The notes under the pieces were generated by a model, which saw nothing but the letters and a program-made list of their open reading frames with translations, ran no database searches and was not told where the DNA came from. From assembly GCA_000432155.1 (NCBI GenBank), contig FR888508.1, forward strand, positions 298,894 to 362,893: a stretch of DNA of 64,000 nt, given 5' to 3'. The stretch is from Eubacterium sp. CAG:274. Its GTDB lineage: Bacteria; Bacillota; Clostridia; Lachnospirales; CAG-274. A program made the position numbers and the translations under genes. Shown in pieces: positions 16,776-24,203 of this stretch. Each line of letters begins with the position of its first letter. Positions within the stretch are counted from its first letter, which is position 1.

Positions 16776-17516
16776 CTACATATAATACATTTTCTTTAGT
16801 TGTTCTGTATAAGTTCCGTCTTGGTTATATACTATTATAGGTTCAAGGTTCTTGAGCGGTGGTTTTCCACCTTTTGCAAACTCAATAAGTACCAAATTAG
16901 GTGCTTTATTTGCATAAGGCTGTATCATTTGCATAACCTTTGGTTCTAACCTATGATTTCTGGCTGAATAAAAAATATCTGTCAATCTTTCTGCTCTATG
17001 AACCATATACAATCTGCCACCAAATTTAAGCATTTTATTTGCATTTTCAAATATATCGTCAATATTGCACATTATTTCGTGTCTAGCTATAGCCTTTGGC
17101 GAATGGTCATTTTTTGCACCGACACCCTGTGCCATATAAGGTGGATTACAAGTTACAACATTAAATGTAGCAAGTTTAAAGTAATTGCAAAGATTTTTAA
17201 TATCGTCATTTATAATCTGAATTTTGTCTGATACTTCATTCATAATAACTGACCTCTGAGCCATTTCTGCCACAGGAGTCTGTATTTCAATACCAGTAAA
17301 ATGTTCTCCATTTGTTTTACCATACAAAAGCAATGGAATTACTCCATTGCCTGTACACATATCTAAGGCCTTTTCGCCTCTTTTCACTTTTGCAAAACTA
17401 GAAAGAAGAACTGCATCTATACCAAAACAAAAACCATTTTTATTTTGAATAATATACAATCCACTACATTGAAGGTCGTCTATTCTCTCTCCCTCAAAAA
17501 TCTCCATATCTATCAT
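16776..17516 (-). CDS. TrmN6-like adenine N6-methyltransferase (YabB/YfiC family)
   Basis: A 246-residue class I methyltransferase, probably acting on tRNA1(Val) A37 or another nucleic acid adenine. The SAM-binding motif is LDMCTGNGVIPLLL (about 50-63) and the catalytic motif for exocyclic amino groups is CNPPYM (about 121-126). The start overlaps the ricT stop by four bases (ATGA). A second in-frame ATG nine bases later (17507) is a possible alternative. Neighbourhood and motif support the YabB assignment, but the exact target is not proven. Confidence 0.82.
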   Translation of the reverse strand: MIDMEIFEGERIDDLQCSGLYIIQNKNGFCFGIDAVLLSSFAKVKRGEKALDMCTGNGVIPLLLYGKTNGEHFTGIEIQTPVAEMAQRSVIMNEVSDKIQIINDDIKNLCNYFKLATFNVVTCNPPYMAQGVGAKNDHSPKAIARHEIMCNIDDIFENANKMLKFGGRLYMVHRAERLTDIFYSARNHRLEPKVMQMIQPYANKAPNLVLIEFAKGGKPPLKNLEPIIVYNQDGTYTEQLKKMYYM

Positions 17517-18385
17517 TTGTCTAGTAATTCCTTCATTTCCTCTTTAGAAAGTCGTTCTTCTCGCCTATGCTTACGCTTTACAATAGAAATTTCCTCTGGA
17601 TTAAAGAAGAATACTGTAACTTCGTCTTTTGGTGGTTTTCTGATAGCTGTTTTAATTACCTGTTTTAATACAGATACACTTAAAACCTCGCCTTGACCCT
17701 CTGGAGTATCAATAATATCCCCCTCTCCTGGGAGATTTTTAATCAATTCTTCGTAAGAACTCTGTTCATACTGTAAACAACACATAAGTCTGCCACAAGA
17801 ACCTGATATTTTGCTTGGGTTAAGGGATAAACCTTGGTCCTTTGCCATTTTAATACTTACTGGGTGGAAATCCCCTAAGAAAGTTGCACAGCAAAGAGGT
17901 CTGCCACAAATACCAATACCATTTACCATTTTGGCTTCATCACGAACACCAATCTGTCTTAATTCTATTCTTGTTCTGAAAACCGCTGCTAAATCCTTTA
18001 CAAGTTCTCTAAAGTCAATTCTGTTGTCAGCAGTAAAGTAGAAAATAATCTTACTATTGTCAAAAGTTATTTCCACATCAATAAGACGCATTGGTAAATT
18101 ATGCTTTTTTATTTTTTCGTGACAAATATCAAGAGCCTCTTTTTCCTTTTCCTTATTAGCTGCATATCTTTCTTCATCTTGTTCTGTAGCAATACGGCTT
18201 ACTTTCTTTAAAGGCTGAACTACTTCATCTTCACTTATATCTCTTTTACCTATGACAACTGTACCATATTCAGTACCTCTTGAGGTTTCAACTACAACAT
18301 GGCTACCTTTTTCAACAGGCAATTCAGCAGGGTCAAAATAGTAAATCTTTCCTACTGGTTTAAACCTTACACCAACTACTATCAT
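17513..18385 (-). CDS. ricT: RicT/YaaT, PSP1 domain protein
   Basis: RicT is part of the RicA-RicF-RicT Fe-S complex that stimulates RNase Y maturation of mRNA in Bacillus. The PSP1 domain covers about residues 60-200, with two Cys clusters, ICGRPLCC and GSCGRLMCCLQYEQ, that match the family's Fe-S ligands. The 290-residue length is typical. It starts two bases after the holB stop with a clean AAAGGAGAA. The gene is often annotated as a stage 0 sporulation protein. RicA and RicF are not in this window. Confidence 0.93.
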   Translation of the reverse strand: MIVVGVRFKPVGKIYYFDPAELPVEKGSHVVVETSRGTEYGTVVIGKRDISEDEVVQPLKKVSRIATEQDEERYAANKEKEKEALDICHEKIKKHNLPMRLIDVEITFDNSKIIFYFTADNRIDFRELVKDLAAVFRTRIELRQIGVRDEAKMVNGIGICGRPLCCATFLGDFHPVSIKMAKDQGLSLNPSKISGSCGRLMCCLQYEQSSYEELIKNLPGEGDIIDTPEGQGEVLSVSVLKQVIKTAIRKPPKDEVTVFFFNPEEISIVKRKHRREERLSKEEMKELLDK

Positions 18386-18387
18386 TC

Positions 18388-19374
18388 TTACTTCTCCTTT
18401 ATCTTAAAAAACAGAGTTTCAGTCATAAGCTGAAAATCTCCGTTATTGAGTAATTTCATTCTTGTATCATTTATGGCATCGCATCTTTTTTCCAGCTGTG
18501 CTGTATTTGAAGTCTGTGCCATATTTATAATATCATCTATTTTATCTTGTTGAATAATATATCGTCTGCTACCAGTTTTTATATACACAAGAGTATCTCT
18601 GTAAAGTAACAGCAATATCTCCAACACCGTATCAATTTCGTCTTTATATTCCTTTAAGCCCTCAGCCAATTTATACATTTTTATTAAATCAGCTTTTTCC
18701 AATTCTCTTGCTAAGTTAAGGGTATAGTCCCTTATTTCATTAAAATCCTGTGAGTTACTAAGTTCGACAGCTCTACCAATACTTCCTTGAGAATATCTGG
18801 CATACATTTGAGCCTTTTCTCTATCAAGGGAATTGTTGTCAATTAGATATTTTTCAATAAGATTATGGTCTACCGGTCTTAATTTGAATGTAACACATCG
18901 GGATAAAATAGTAGCAAGAAGTTTATTGTAATTTTCACACAACAACATAAAAATTGCGAACTCTGGCGGTTCTTCAAGTGTTTTAAGAAAAGCATTCTGT
19001 GCCGAAACATTCATTTTGTCGGCATCAGGCATTATAAATATTTTATATTTGTTTGAATGGGGTCTATAAATAATGTTTTCCCCTATCTGTTCTCTTATTA
19101 CATCAACTGTAATATCTCTTTTACTATGGGTAATAGTAATAATATCCGGATTATTTCCTGTATCAAAAGTTTTGCAACTTATACATTGTCCGCAAGGTTC
19201 TGTACCACCGTTGCGACAATTAAGGGTTTTAGCAAAGGCTTTAGCCAGAGTATGTTTTCCTATGCCTTTTTCTCCACTAAAGATATAGGCGTGATTTACT
19301 CGTTCTCCAATTATAGAATTTTTCAAACTATGAACTATGTTCTCGTGTCCTAATATCCGGTTAAAGCCTATCAC
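18388..19374 (-). CDS. holB: DNA polymerase III subunit delta'
   Basis: The clamp-loader delta' subunit. It has a P-loop (GEKGIGKHT, about 34-42), zinc cysteines C53, C61, C64 and C67, and an SRC-type arginine finger (ILSRCVTF). The 328-residue length is normal. The start is GTG at 19374, with GAGG nine bases upstream inside the end of tmk; an ATG one base away is out of frame. It follows tmk by one base and precedes ricT, as in Bacillus. Confidence 0.93.
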   Translation of the reverse strand: MIGFNRILGHENIVHSLKNSIIGERVNHAYIFSGEKGIGKHTLAKAFAKTLNCRNGGTEPCGQCISCKTFDTGNNPDIITITHSKRDITVDVIREQIGENIIYRPHSNKYKIFIMPDADKMNVSAQNAFLKTLEEPPEFAIFMLLCENYNKLLATILSRCVTFKLRPVDHNLIEKYLIDNNSLDREKAQMYARYSQGSIGRAVELSNSQDFNEIRDYTLNLARELEKADLIKMYKLAEGLKEYKDEIDTVLEILLLLYRDTLVYIKTGSRRYIIQQDKIDDIINMAQTSNTAQLEKRCDAINDTRMKLLNNGDFQLMTETLFFKIKEK

Positions 19375-19375
19375 A

Positions 19376-20008
19376 TTAAAAACCTCGTTTTTTCATAAAG
19401 CCCTCAATATGATTAAGGATTTCACTATGAATATCCTCCTCTGTTTTAAGAGCATCAATGATTTTAATTCTTTCTTTGTTTCTTCTTGCAAGGCTAATAT
19501 ATCCATCAAAAACTCTCTGGTGGAAATTTGCCTTTTCTGCCTCAAGTCTGTCAAGCTCTGCCTGCTTAGACTTTCTAGCAATACTATCTTCTGGTTTAAG
19601 TTTCAAAAGAAAAGTAATGTCCGGTTCTAGTGAATTTACACCGGCTCTGTTAATGTTCTTTATAAAGTTTTCGCCCATACCTCTTGCAAAACCTTGATAT
19701 ACAAGGCTTGAATCCAAAAATCTGTCACTTATAACAACGCCACCGTCTTTAAGCACAGGTTCAATAACTTCATTAACTAACTGAGCTCTCGCTGCTGCAT
19801 ACAAAAGAGCCTCTGTAATATTAGCTATTTCACTATTATTTTTATCAATTATAATTTCTCTAATTTTTTCTCCTATTGGAGTACCACCTGGTTCTCTAGT
19901 ACAAACTACTCTATATCCTTTTTCAGAAAAATATTCTTTAAGTCTATTAATCTGAGTAGTTTTGCCAGAACCATCTGTACCCTCAAGGGTTATAAAAAGT
20001 CCAGACAT
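19376..20008 (-). CDS. tmk: Thymidylate kinase
   Basis: Phosphorylates dTMP to dTDP. The P-loop EGTDGSGKTTQ (about 8-18), the DR(Y/F) motif in ISDRFLDSSLVYQG and the lid region are all present in 210 residues. The ATG follows AGGAGA. It heads the tmk-holB-ricT-trmN6-rsmI block and lies 23 bases downstream of kduD, so transcription may begin at the kduD promoter. Confidence 0.95.
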   Translation of the reverse strand: MSGLFITLEGTDGSGKTTQINRLKEYFSEKGYRVVCTREPGGTPIGEKIREIIIDKNNSEIANITEALLYAAARAQLVNEVIEPVLKDGGVVISDRFLDSSLVYQGFARGMGENFIKNINRAGVNSLEPDITFLLKLKPEDSIARKSKQAELDRLEAEKANFHQRVFDGYISLARRNKERIKIIDALKTEEDIHSEILNHIEGFMKKRGF

Positions 20009-20031
20009 AATCTTTCTCCTGTTATTTTATT

Positions 20032-20790
20032 TTATCTTGCAAGCCAGCCACCGTCAACAGCAAGAGTAAAGCCATTTATATAGCTTGCTGCATCAGAACA
20101 AAGGAATACAACAGCACCTGCCATATCCTCTGGTGTACCCCAACGACCGGCAGGTATTCTGCCAAGGATTTCATCAGAACGATTTGCATCACTTCTGAGC
20201 TGATTTGTATTGTTAGTTGCCATATAACCTGGTGCAATAGCATTTACATTTATGTTCTTTGAAGCCCATTCATTTGCTAAAGCTCTTGTTAAGCCTAAAA
20301 TAGCAGACTTACTTGCTGTGTAAGCAGGAACTCTGATACCACCTTGATAGCTAAGCATTGATGCCACATTGACAATCTTGCCACCACCAAATTTTTCAAA
20401 TTCCTTAGCAAAAGCCTGACACATAAAGAATACAACCTTTTGGTTGATTGTGATAACCTTGTCCCAATCAGCCTCAGGAACATTAATAGCATCTTCTCTT
20501 AAAATAATACCTGCATTATTTACAAGAATATCTACCTTGCCAAATCTTTCAACAGTTTTGTCAATAATACCCTGAATAGGTTCTGTTGAGCCTAAGTCAG
20601 CAATTACTTCAAGGAATTCGCCACCGTCTTTTTCAATTAAAGCCTTTGTTTCTTCGCAACTTCTTCTGGCAACACCTGCTACCTTTGCACCGGCCTGAGC
20701 CAAAGCAACACACATACCCTGACCAAGTCCTGTATTAGCACCTGTAACAACTGCAACCTTACCTTTTAAGCTAAATTTATCCATTATCAT
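20032..20790 (-). CDS. kduD: 2-dehydro-3-deoxy-D-gluconate 5-dehydrogenase (KduD)
   Basis: A 252-residue short-chain dehydrogenase. The nucleotide motif is TGANTGLG (16-23), the catalytic serine is in NVASMLSYQGG, and YTASK supplies Tyr and Lys. Long stretches (GKIVNVASMLSYQGGIRVPA; NVNAIAPGYMATNN; DGGWLAR) match KduD, which acts in pectin/uronate breakdown, better than other SDR enzymes. The ATG at 20790 lies eight bases after GGGAGG. No other uronate genes are in the window, which is unusual for this pathway enzyme. Confidence 0.85.
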   Translation of the reverse strand: MIMDKFSLKGKVAVVTGANTGLGQGMCVALAQAGAKVAGVARRSCEETKALIEKDGGEFLEVIADLGSTEPIQGIIDKTVERFGKVDILVNNAGIILREDAINVPEADWDKVITINQKVVFFMCQAFAKEFEKFGGGKIVNVASMLSYQGGIRVPAYTASKSAILGLTRALANEWASKNINVNAIAPGYMATNNTNQLRSDANRSDEILGRIPAGRWGTPEDMAGAVVFLCSDAASYINGFTLAVDGGWLAR

Positions 20791-20833
20791 ATTACTTTCC
20801 TCCCTTAAAAATGTTCTCTTTCTTTACCGTTTC

Positions 20834-20862
20834 ATTATAACACATCGCCAAACTCTGTACAA
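20834..20862 (-). promoter_or_regulatory. Candidate promoter of kduD-tmk-holB unit
   Basis: On the minus strand TTGTAC, 17 bases, then a perfect TATAAT, 43 bases upstream of the kduD start. Confidence 0.5.
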
Positions 20863-20943
20863 GCCTATTTGATGTATATTTAATCCCATTCATTGACAAA
20901 ATTTCCACAACTAATTTTATTTTTTCATTAGCCACATTACCCA

Positions 20944-20972
20944 TTGAAAATATTGCAATTTTATGTTAATAT
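20944..20972 (+). promoter_or_regulatory. Promoter for the DtxR-like regulator and trxA
   Basis: TTGAAA, 17 bases, TAATAT, with the ATG at 21005 behind GGGAG. It is divergent from the kduD promoter. Confidence 0.55.
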
Positions 20973-21004
20973 GTTACATAGAAGATATATTGGGAGTGAG
21001 AAAA

Positions 21005-21373
21005 ATGGCGATTCAAGAATCCGGTGAAAATTATTTGGAAACTATACTTATTTTGAAAGAACGCAACGGTTATGTTCGTTCAATAGATATTGCACACGAA
21101 ACAGGTTTTTCTAAGCCTAGTGTTAGTAGAGCCGTATCAATATTGAAGAAGGAGGGTCTTGTAGAAATTGACCCTTTAAACCAGATTTTACTTACTGACA
21201 AAGGTCGAGAAATCGCCGAAGGAATTTACGAAAGACACAGAGTTTTGACAAAGTTTTTTGAACATATCGGTGTAGATGCAGATGTTGCAGCAGCTGATGC
21301 TTGCAAAATCGAACATATAATAAGTTCCCAGACTTTTGAAAGAATAAAAGAAAAATTCAATTTAAGTGAGTAA
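21005..21373 (+). CDS. DtxR/MntR family metal-dependent regulator
   Basis: A 122-residue repressor with an N-terminal winged helix (about 6-70, ETGFSKPSVSRAVSILKKEG) and a dimerisation part. It has no C-terminal SH3 domain, so it is MntR-sized. The likely metal ligands mix the two subfamilies: N9 where MntR has Asp and DtxR has Met, C100 as in DtxR, then E103 and H104 plus H78. The metal it senses cannot be predicted. I chose the ATG at 21005 behind GGGAGTGAG over an upstream ATG at 20963 that lies before the -10. It probably forms a unit with trxA 44 bases downstream. Confidence 0.88.
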   Translation: MAIQESGENYLETILILKERNGYVRSIDIAHETGFSKPSVSRAVSILKKEGLVEIDPLNQILLTDKGREIAEGIYERHRVLTKFFEHIGVDADVAAADACKIEHIISSQTFERIKEKFNLSE

Positions 21374-21417
21374 TAGTTACACCAAATGCACAGAATAAGG
21401 AAAAAGGAGGTAACGGT

Positions 21418-21726
21418 ATGTCAGTTATTGATGTAAAAACAGCAGATTTTGAAGCAGAAGTTTTAAAAAGTGATAAAACAGTTTTAGTTGATTTTTGGGC
21501 TGTTTGGTGTGGTCCTTGCAGAATGTTAAGCCCAGTTGTAGACCAGATAGCAGAAGAAAATCCAGATATAAAAGTTTGCAAAGTCAATGTAGACGAGGAA
21601 CAACAGCTTGCTATAAAGTACGGTGTTATGAGTATTCCTACTCTTTTAGTTTTTAAGGGTGGCGAACTTGTAAACCAGAGTGTTGGCGTTATTCCAAAGG
21701 AAGAAGTTTTAAATTTAATAAAGTAA
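21418..21726 (+). CDS. trxA: Thioredoxin
   Basis: A 102-residue thioredoxin with the active site WCGPC (30-34) and the cis-proline region SIPTLLVFKGG. It reduces cytoplasmic disulfides. It has a perfect AAGGAGG site and lies between the DtxR-like gene and a strong terminator. No thioredoxin reductase is nearby. Confidence 0.96.
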   Translation: MSVIDVKTADFEAEVLKSDKTVLVDFWAVWCGPCRMLSPVVDQIAEENPDIKVCKVNVDEEQQLAIKYGVMSIPTLLVFKGGELVNQSVGVIPKEEVLNLIK

Positions 21727-21730
21727 TACT

Positions 21731-21758
21731 AAGACCATCTGTTTCAGGTGGTCTTTTT
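21731..21758 (+). terminator. Terminator after trxA
   Basis: An eleven-pair stem (AAGACCATCTG with CAGGTGGTCTT, one wobble), a three-base loop and a T-run. Confidence 0.85.
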
Positions 21759-21782
21759 TCGTTTCACATAGATATATTACAT

Positions 21783-21821
21783 AGAAAGACCGTTTCCTAC
21801 GCAGAAAACGGCCTTTCTTTT
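21783..21821. terminator. Bidirectional terminator
   Basis: An imperfect hairpin (AGAAAGACCGTTT with AAACGGCCTTTCT) followed by a T-run. It probably ends the BspA-like gene on the minus strand. Confidence 0.75.
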
Positions 21822-21823
21822 TA

Positions 21824-23041
21824 TCATATTTCGCTAATTTTTCCTGTTACATACTTCATAAGAAGTATAACATCTCTCATATCTATAGAGCCATCTCCAT
21901 TTATATCACCCTTTTCAACATAGTAAACTATTGTTGAACCACTTGGATATAAACTTATGTTATCTGCTGTACTGCCTTTCTTACAAGTTACATTTAATGC
22001 TCCACATCTATAAAAGCCATCTTCTGAAACTGATGTAACACTTTCAGGAATAGAAACATATTTTAAACCTGTACATTTATAAAAAGCAAAGTCTTCTATA
22101 GAATTAACTCCCTCTGGAATAATAACTGTTTCAATATCAGTATTGTTCTTAAAAGCATTTTCCCCTATAGCCTTAACATAAACACCACCAATATTTGACG
22201 GTATATTAACTACCTTTTCGCTACCACTATAGCCTGTAATTGTTCCTGTTGAGGAATTGAAATTAAATGCTGTTGTTGTAGCATCGTCTAAATATACCTT
22301 TTTTGCTATTGATGGGTAATCAGTATATTTATCTGCTGTTGAGTTTTTGTAGCAGTATATTGTATTTAGGTTACTACAATCTTTAAACGCTGATTCTCCT
22401 ATGCTTGTTACTCCTGCTAGGATTGCTATACTTGTTAAACTACTACAACTCTCAAACGCTGAATACCCTATGCTTGTTACTCCTGCTGGGATTGCTATAC
22501 TTGTTAAGCTACTACAACTCTGAAACGCACCACCACCTATGCTTGTTAATCCTTCCGGCATTGTTATACTTGTTAAGCTACTACAACCATAAAACACAAA
22601 ATCTTTTAGGCTTGTTACTCCTACTGGAATTTCTATACTTGTCAAACTACTACAGCTATCAAACACAGACATTCCTATGCTTGTTACTCCGTCCGGTATT
22701 TCTATACTTGTTAAACTACTACAGCCCAAAAACGCACAATCTCCTATGCTCGTTACTCCGTCACCTATGACAATTTCTTTAATATCATTATTAAGATAGA
22801 ATGGAGAGCTTCCAATGTAATAATCATTCATATTCCCACTACCACTTATCTTCAATAGACCGTCATCATCTAAGGTGTATGTTACATTATCTCCACACTC
22901 TCCACTTTTAACAATGATAGCAGATGTTGATTGTGCTGTAACTGTATTTTCTATACTTGCCCCATAAGTTACATCAAATGCTCCAAACATCAAAACCGTT
23001 GCTAAAAACATACCTAACATTTTTCTTTTTATTTCGCCCAC
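21824..23041 (-). CDS. Secreted BspA-like leucine-rich repeat protein with half dockerin
   Basis: A 405-residue exported protein. A hydrophobic signal region (about 8-30) is followed by a beta-rich lead-in, at least six 23-residue LRR_5/BspA repeats (consensus SSLTSIEIPDGVTSIG-x-SAF) and two or more diverged repeats. It ends with a single dockerin-type calcium loop (GDINGDGSIDMRDVILLMKY). A normal dockerin has two such loops, so this one is a half. It may bind host or community surface ligands. The start is uncertain: the GTG at 23041 overlaps its ribosome site AAAGG, and an ATG seven codons later has no good site. Confidence 0.82.
   Translation of the reverse strand: MGEIKRKMLGMFLATVLMFGAFDVTYGASIENTVTAQSTSAIIVKSGECGDNVTYTLDDDGLLKISGSGNMNDYYIGSSPFYLNNDIKEIVIGDGVTSIGDCAFLGCSSLTSIEIPDGVTSIGMSVFDSCSSLTSIEIPVGVTSLKDFVFYGCSSLTSITMPEGLTSIGGGAFQSCSSLTSIAIPAGVTSIGYSAFESCSSLTSIAILAGVTSIGESAFKDCSNLNTIYCYKNSTADKYTDYPSIAKKVYLDDATTTAFNFNSSTGTITGYSGSEKVVNIPSNIGGVYVKAIGENAFKNNTDIETVIIPEGVNSIEDFAFYKCTGLKYVSIPESVTSVSEDGFYRCGALNVTCKKGSTADNISLYPSGSTIVYYVEKGDINGDGSIDMRDVILLMKYVTGKISEI
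22395..22765 (-). repeat. Tandem 69-bp repeats encoding LRR units
   Basis: Successive 69-bp blocks share long near-identical strings such as cttgttaagctactaca and ctatgcttgttactcc. They encode the 23-residue repeats of the BspA-like protein. DNA-level similarity implies recent expansion or homogenisation. Confidence 0.75.
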
Positions 23042-23217
23042 ACCTTTCTTTAATCACCTAAATATAAGACCTTTTGTTTCCATACAATATTAGATATTAT
23101 GTGACAAAAAAGGGACATTTGAAATATTCCTTCTATCAACTTCAATATCTAAATTATATTTTATATTACCATTTATATAATCATTTTGCAATATTGTTGT
23201 ACGAATATCTTCACAAT

Positions 23218-23286
23218 TCAGAACAAATTAACTTTGTTAATTTGTGGCTTGACAAGCAAGCCATCGGATTTATCTTTCCGATTCAC
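23218..23286 (+). repeat. Three-hairpin dispersed element, copy 2
   Basis: It begins TCAGAACA. Hairpin 1 is ACAAATTAAC/GTTAATTTGT with loop TTT. Hairpin 2 is GGCTTG/CAAGCC with a five-base loop. Hairpin 3 is ATCGGA/TCCGAT with loop tttatctt. It ends GATTCAC. It lies in the 291-base gap between the BspA-like gene and the TPR gene, and AAT flanks both ends. Confidence 0.88.
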
Positions 23287-23292
23287 AATAAA

Positions 23293-23337
23293 AAATGTGG
23301 AACTCCATACAGTAACGAAGTTCCACATTTTTTTATT
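23293..23337. terminator. Terminator of the TPR gene unit
   Basis: A twelve-pair stem (AAATGTGGAACT with AGTTCCACATTT) and a 14-base loop, with A and T runs on both sides. The minus-strand TPR gene stop at 23333 lies inside its flank. Confidence 0.8.
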
Positions 23338-24187
23338 TTTCTAATTTTTTCAATTCTTCTTCAATCTGTTCTTTCTTTACAGTATTTAAAGCTGAAATAT
23401 AGCAACCATTTGCTTTTTCAAGATATTCCTTTGCTTTTTCAATATTACCCTCATTTTCTTCTAAAAGAGCCATATAGTAAAGGCTTTCAACCATATTTTC
23501 TCTATAGTCTATTGCCTTTTGAAAATTTTCATAGGCTTTTTTATAATCTCCTTGATTATAGTATATTTGACCTAAATTATCCCAAGCCGGAGCATACTCC
23601 TCATTATCCTTTAAGGCACTATTTGTCAATTCAACAGCCTTTTCATAATTACCCTTTAACATATAAAAATAGCCAAGAGTAGTAAGTGTATTAGGGTTAA
23701 TATAGTTATACTTTTTCTGTAAATCTTCAATAGTGGAAATAGCCTTATCAATATCTCCCAACACCCAATAACAGCTTGAAACAGCAAGAGGTATAAGTTT
23801 ATCAAAAAGGACTTTTACATTTAACTTTTCAGCTCTTTGGAATATAGGTAATGCTTCATCAGCCCTACCCTCGTGGAGAGCATCAAGAGCATAGTTATAA
23901 AGTGCCTTTACATTTCTGGTATTTTTCTTTACAGCTATAGCATAAAATTTCTTTGCCTTTTCCGGTTCTCTCAAGAAGTAATACATATTGCCAATCATAC
24001 CTATAACATAGGCATTACATACAACGGCACTTACAAGTAAATACACCAACAATGCCGGTATTAATATCCATTCCTTAAATCTGAGAAAAAACACCAACAC
24101 TATCCACGCAAGCATCATATATCCCAGTGTTAGTCCTTTCCAGTAAGCTACTAGGTCTATCTTTTTTTCTTTTATTTTAGCAGACAT
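23333..24187 (-). CDS. Membrane-anchored TPR repeat protein
   Basis: A 284-residue protein. Two membrane segments (about 20-38 and 42-68) are followed by five or six tetratricopeptide repeats to about residue 265 (for example NVKALYNYALDALHEGRADEA and YAPAWDNLGQIYYNQGDYKKA). It probably scaffolds protein contacts at the membrane; the partner is unknown. The ATG follows AGGAGG. It is 16 bases downstream of recQ and may be cotranscribed with it. Confidence 0.85.
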   Translation of the reverse strand: MSAKIKEKKIDLVAYWKGLTLGYMMLAWIVLVFFLRFKEWILIPALLVYLLVSAVVCNAYVIGMIGNMYYFLREPEKAKKFYAIAVKKNTRNVKALYNYALDALHEGRADEALPIFQRAEKLNVKVLFDKLIPLAVSSCYWVLGDIDKAISTIEDLQKKYNYINPNTLTTLGYFYMLKGNYEKAVELTNSALKDNEEYAPAWDNLGQIYYNQGDYKKAYENFQKAIDYRENMVESLYYMALLEENEGNIEKAKEYLEKANGCYISALNTVKKEQIEEELKKLEK

Positions 24188-24203
24188 TAACGCCCCTCCT
24201 AAA

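Noticed and set aside
22395..22765. CRISPR-like array
   Set aside because: The 69-bp periodicity lies within one reading frame and encodes leucine-rich repeats; there are no unique spacers.
23074..23682. Long plus-strand reading frame across repeat copy 2 and the TPR gene end
   Set aside because: It is antisense to the TPR gene and passes through the repeat element and a terminator; no ribosome site. The phrase IGFIFPIH it shares with a frame at 27.8 kb is only the translation of hairpin 3.
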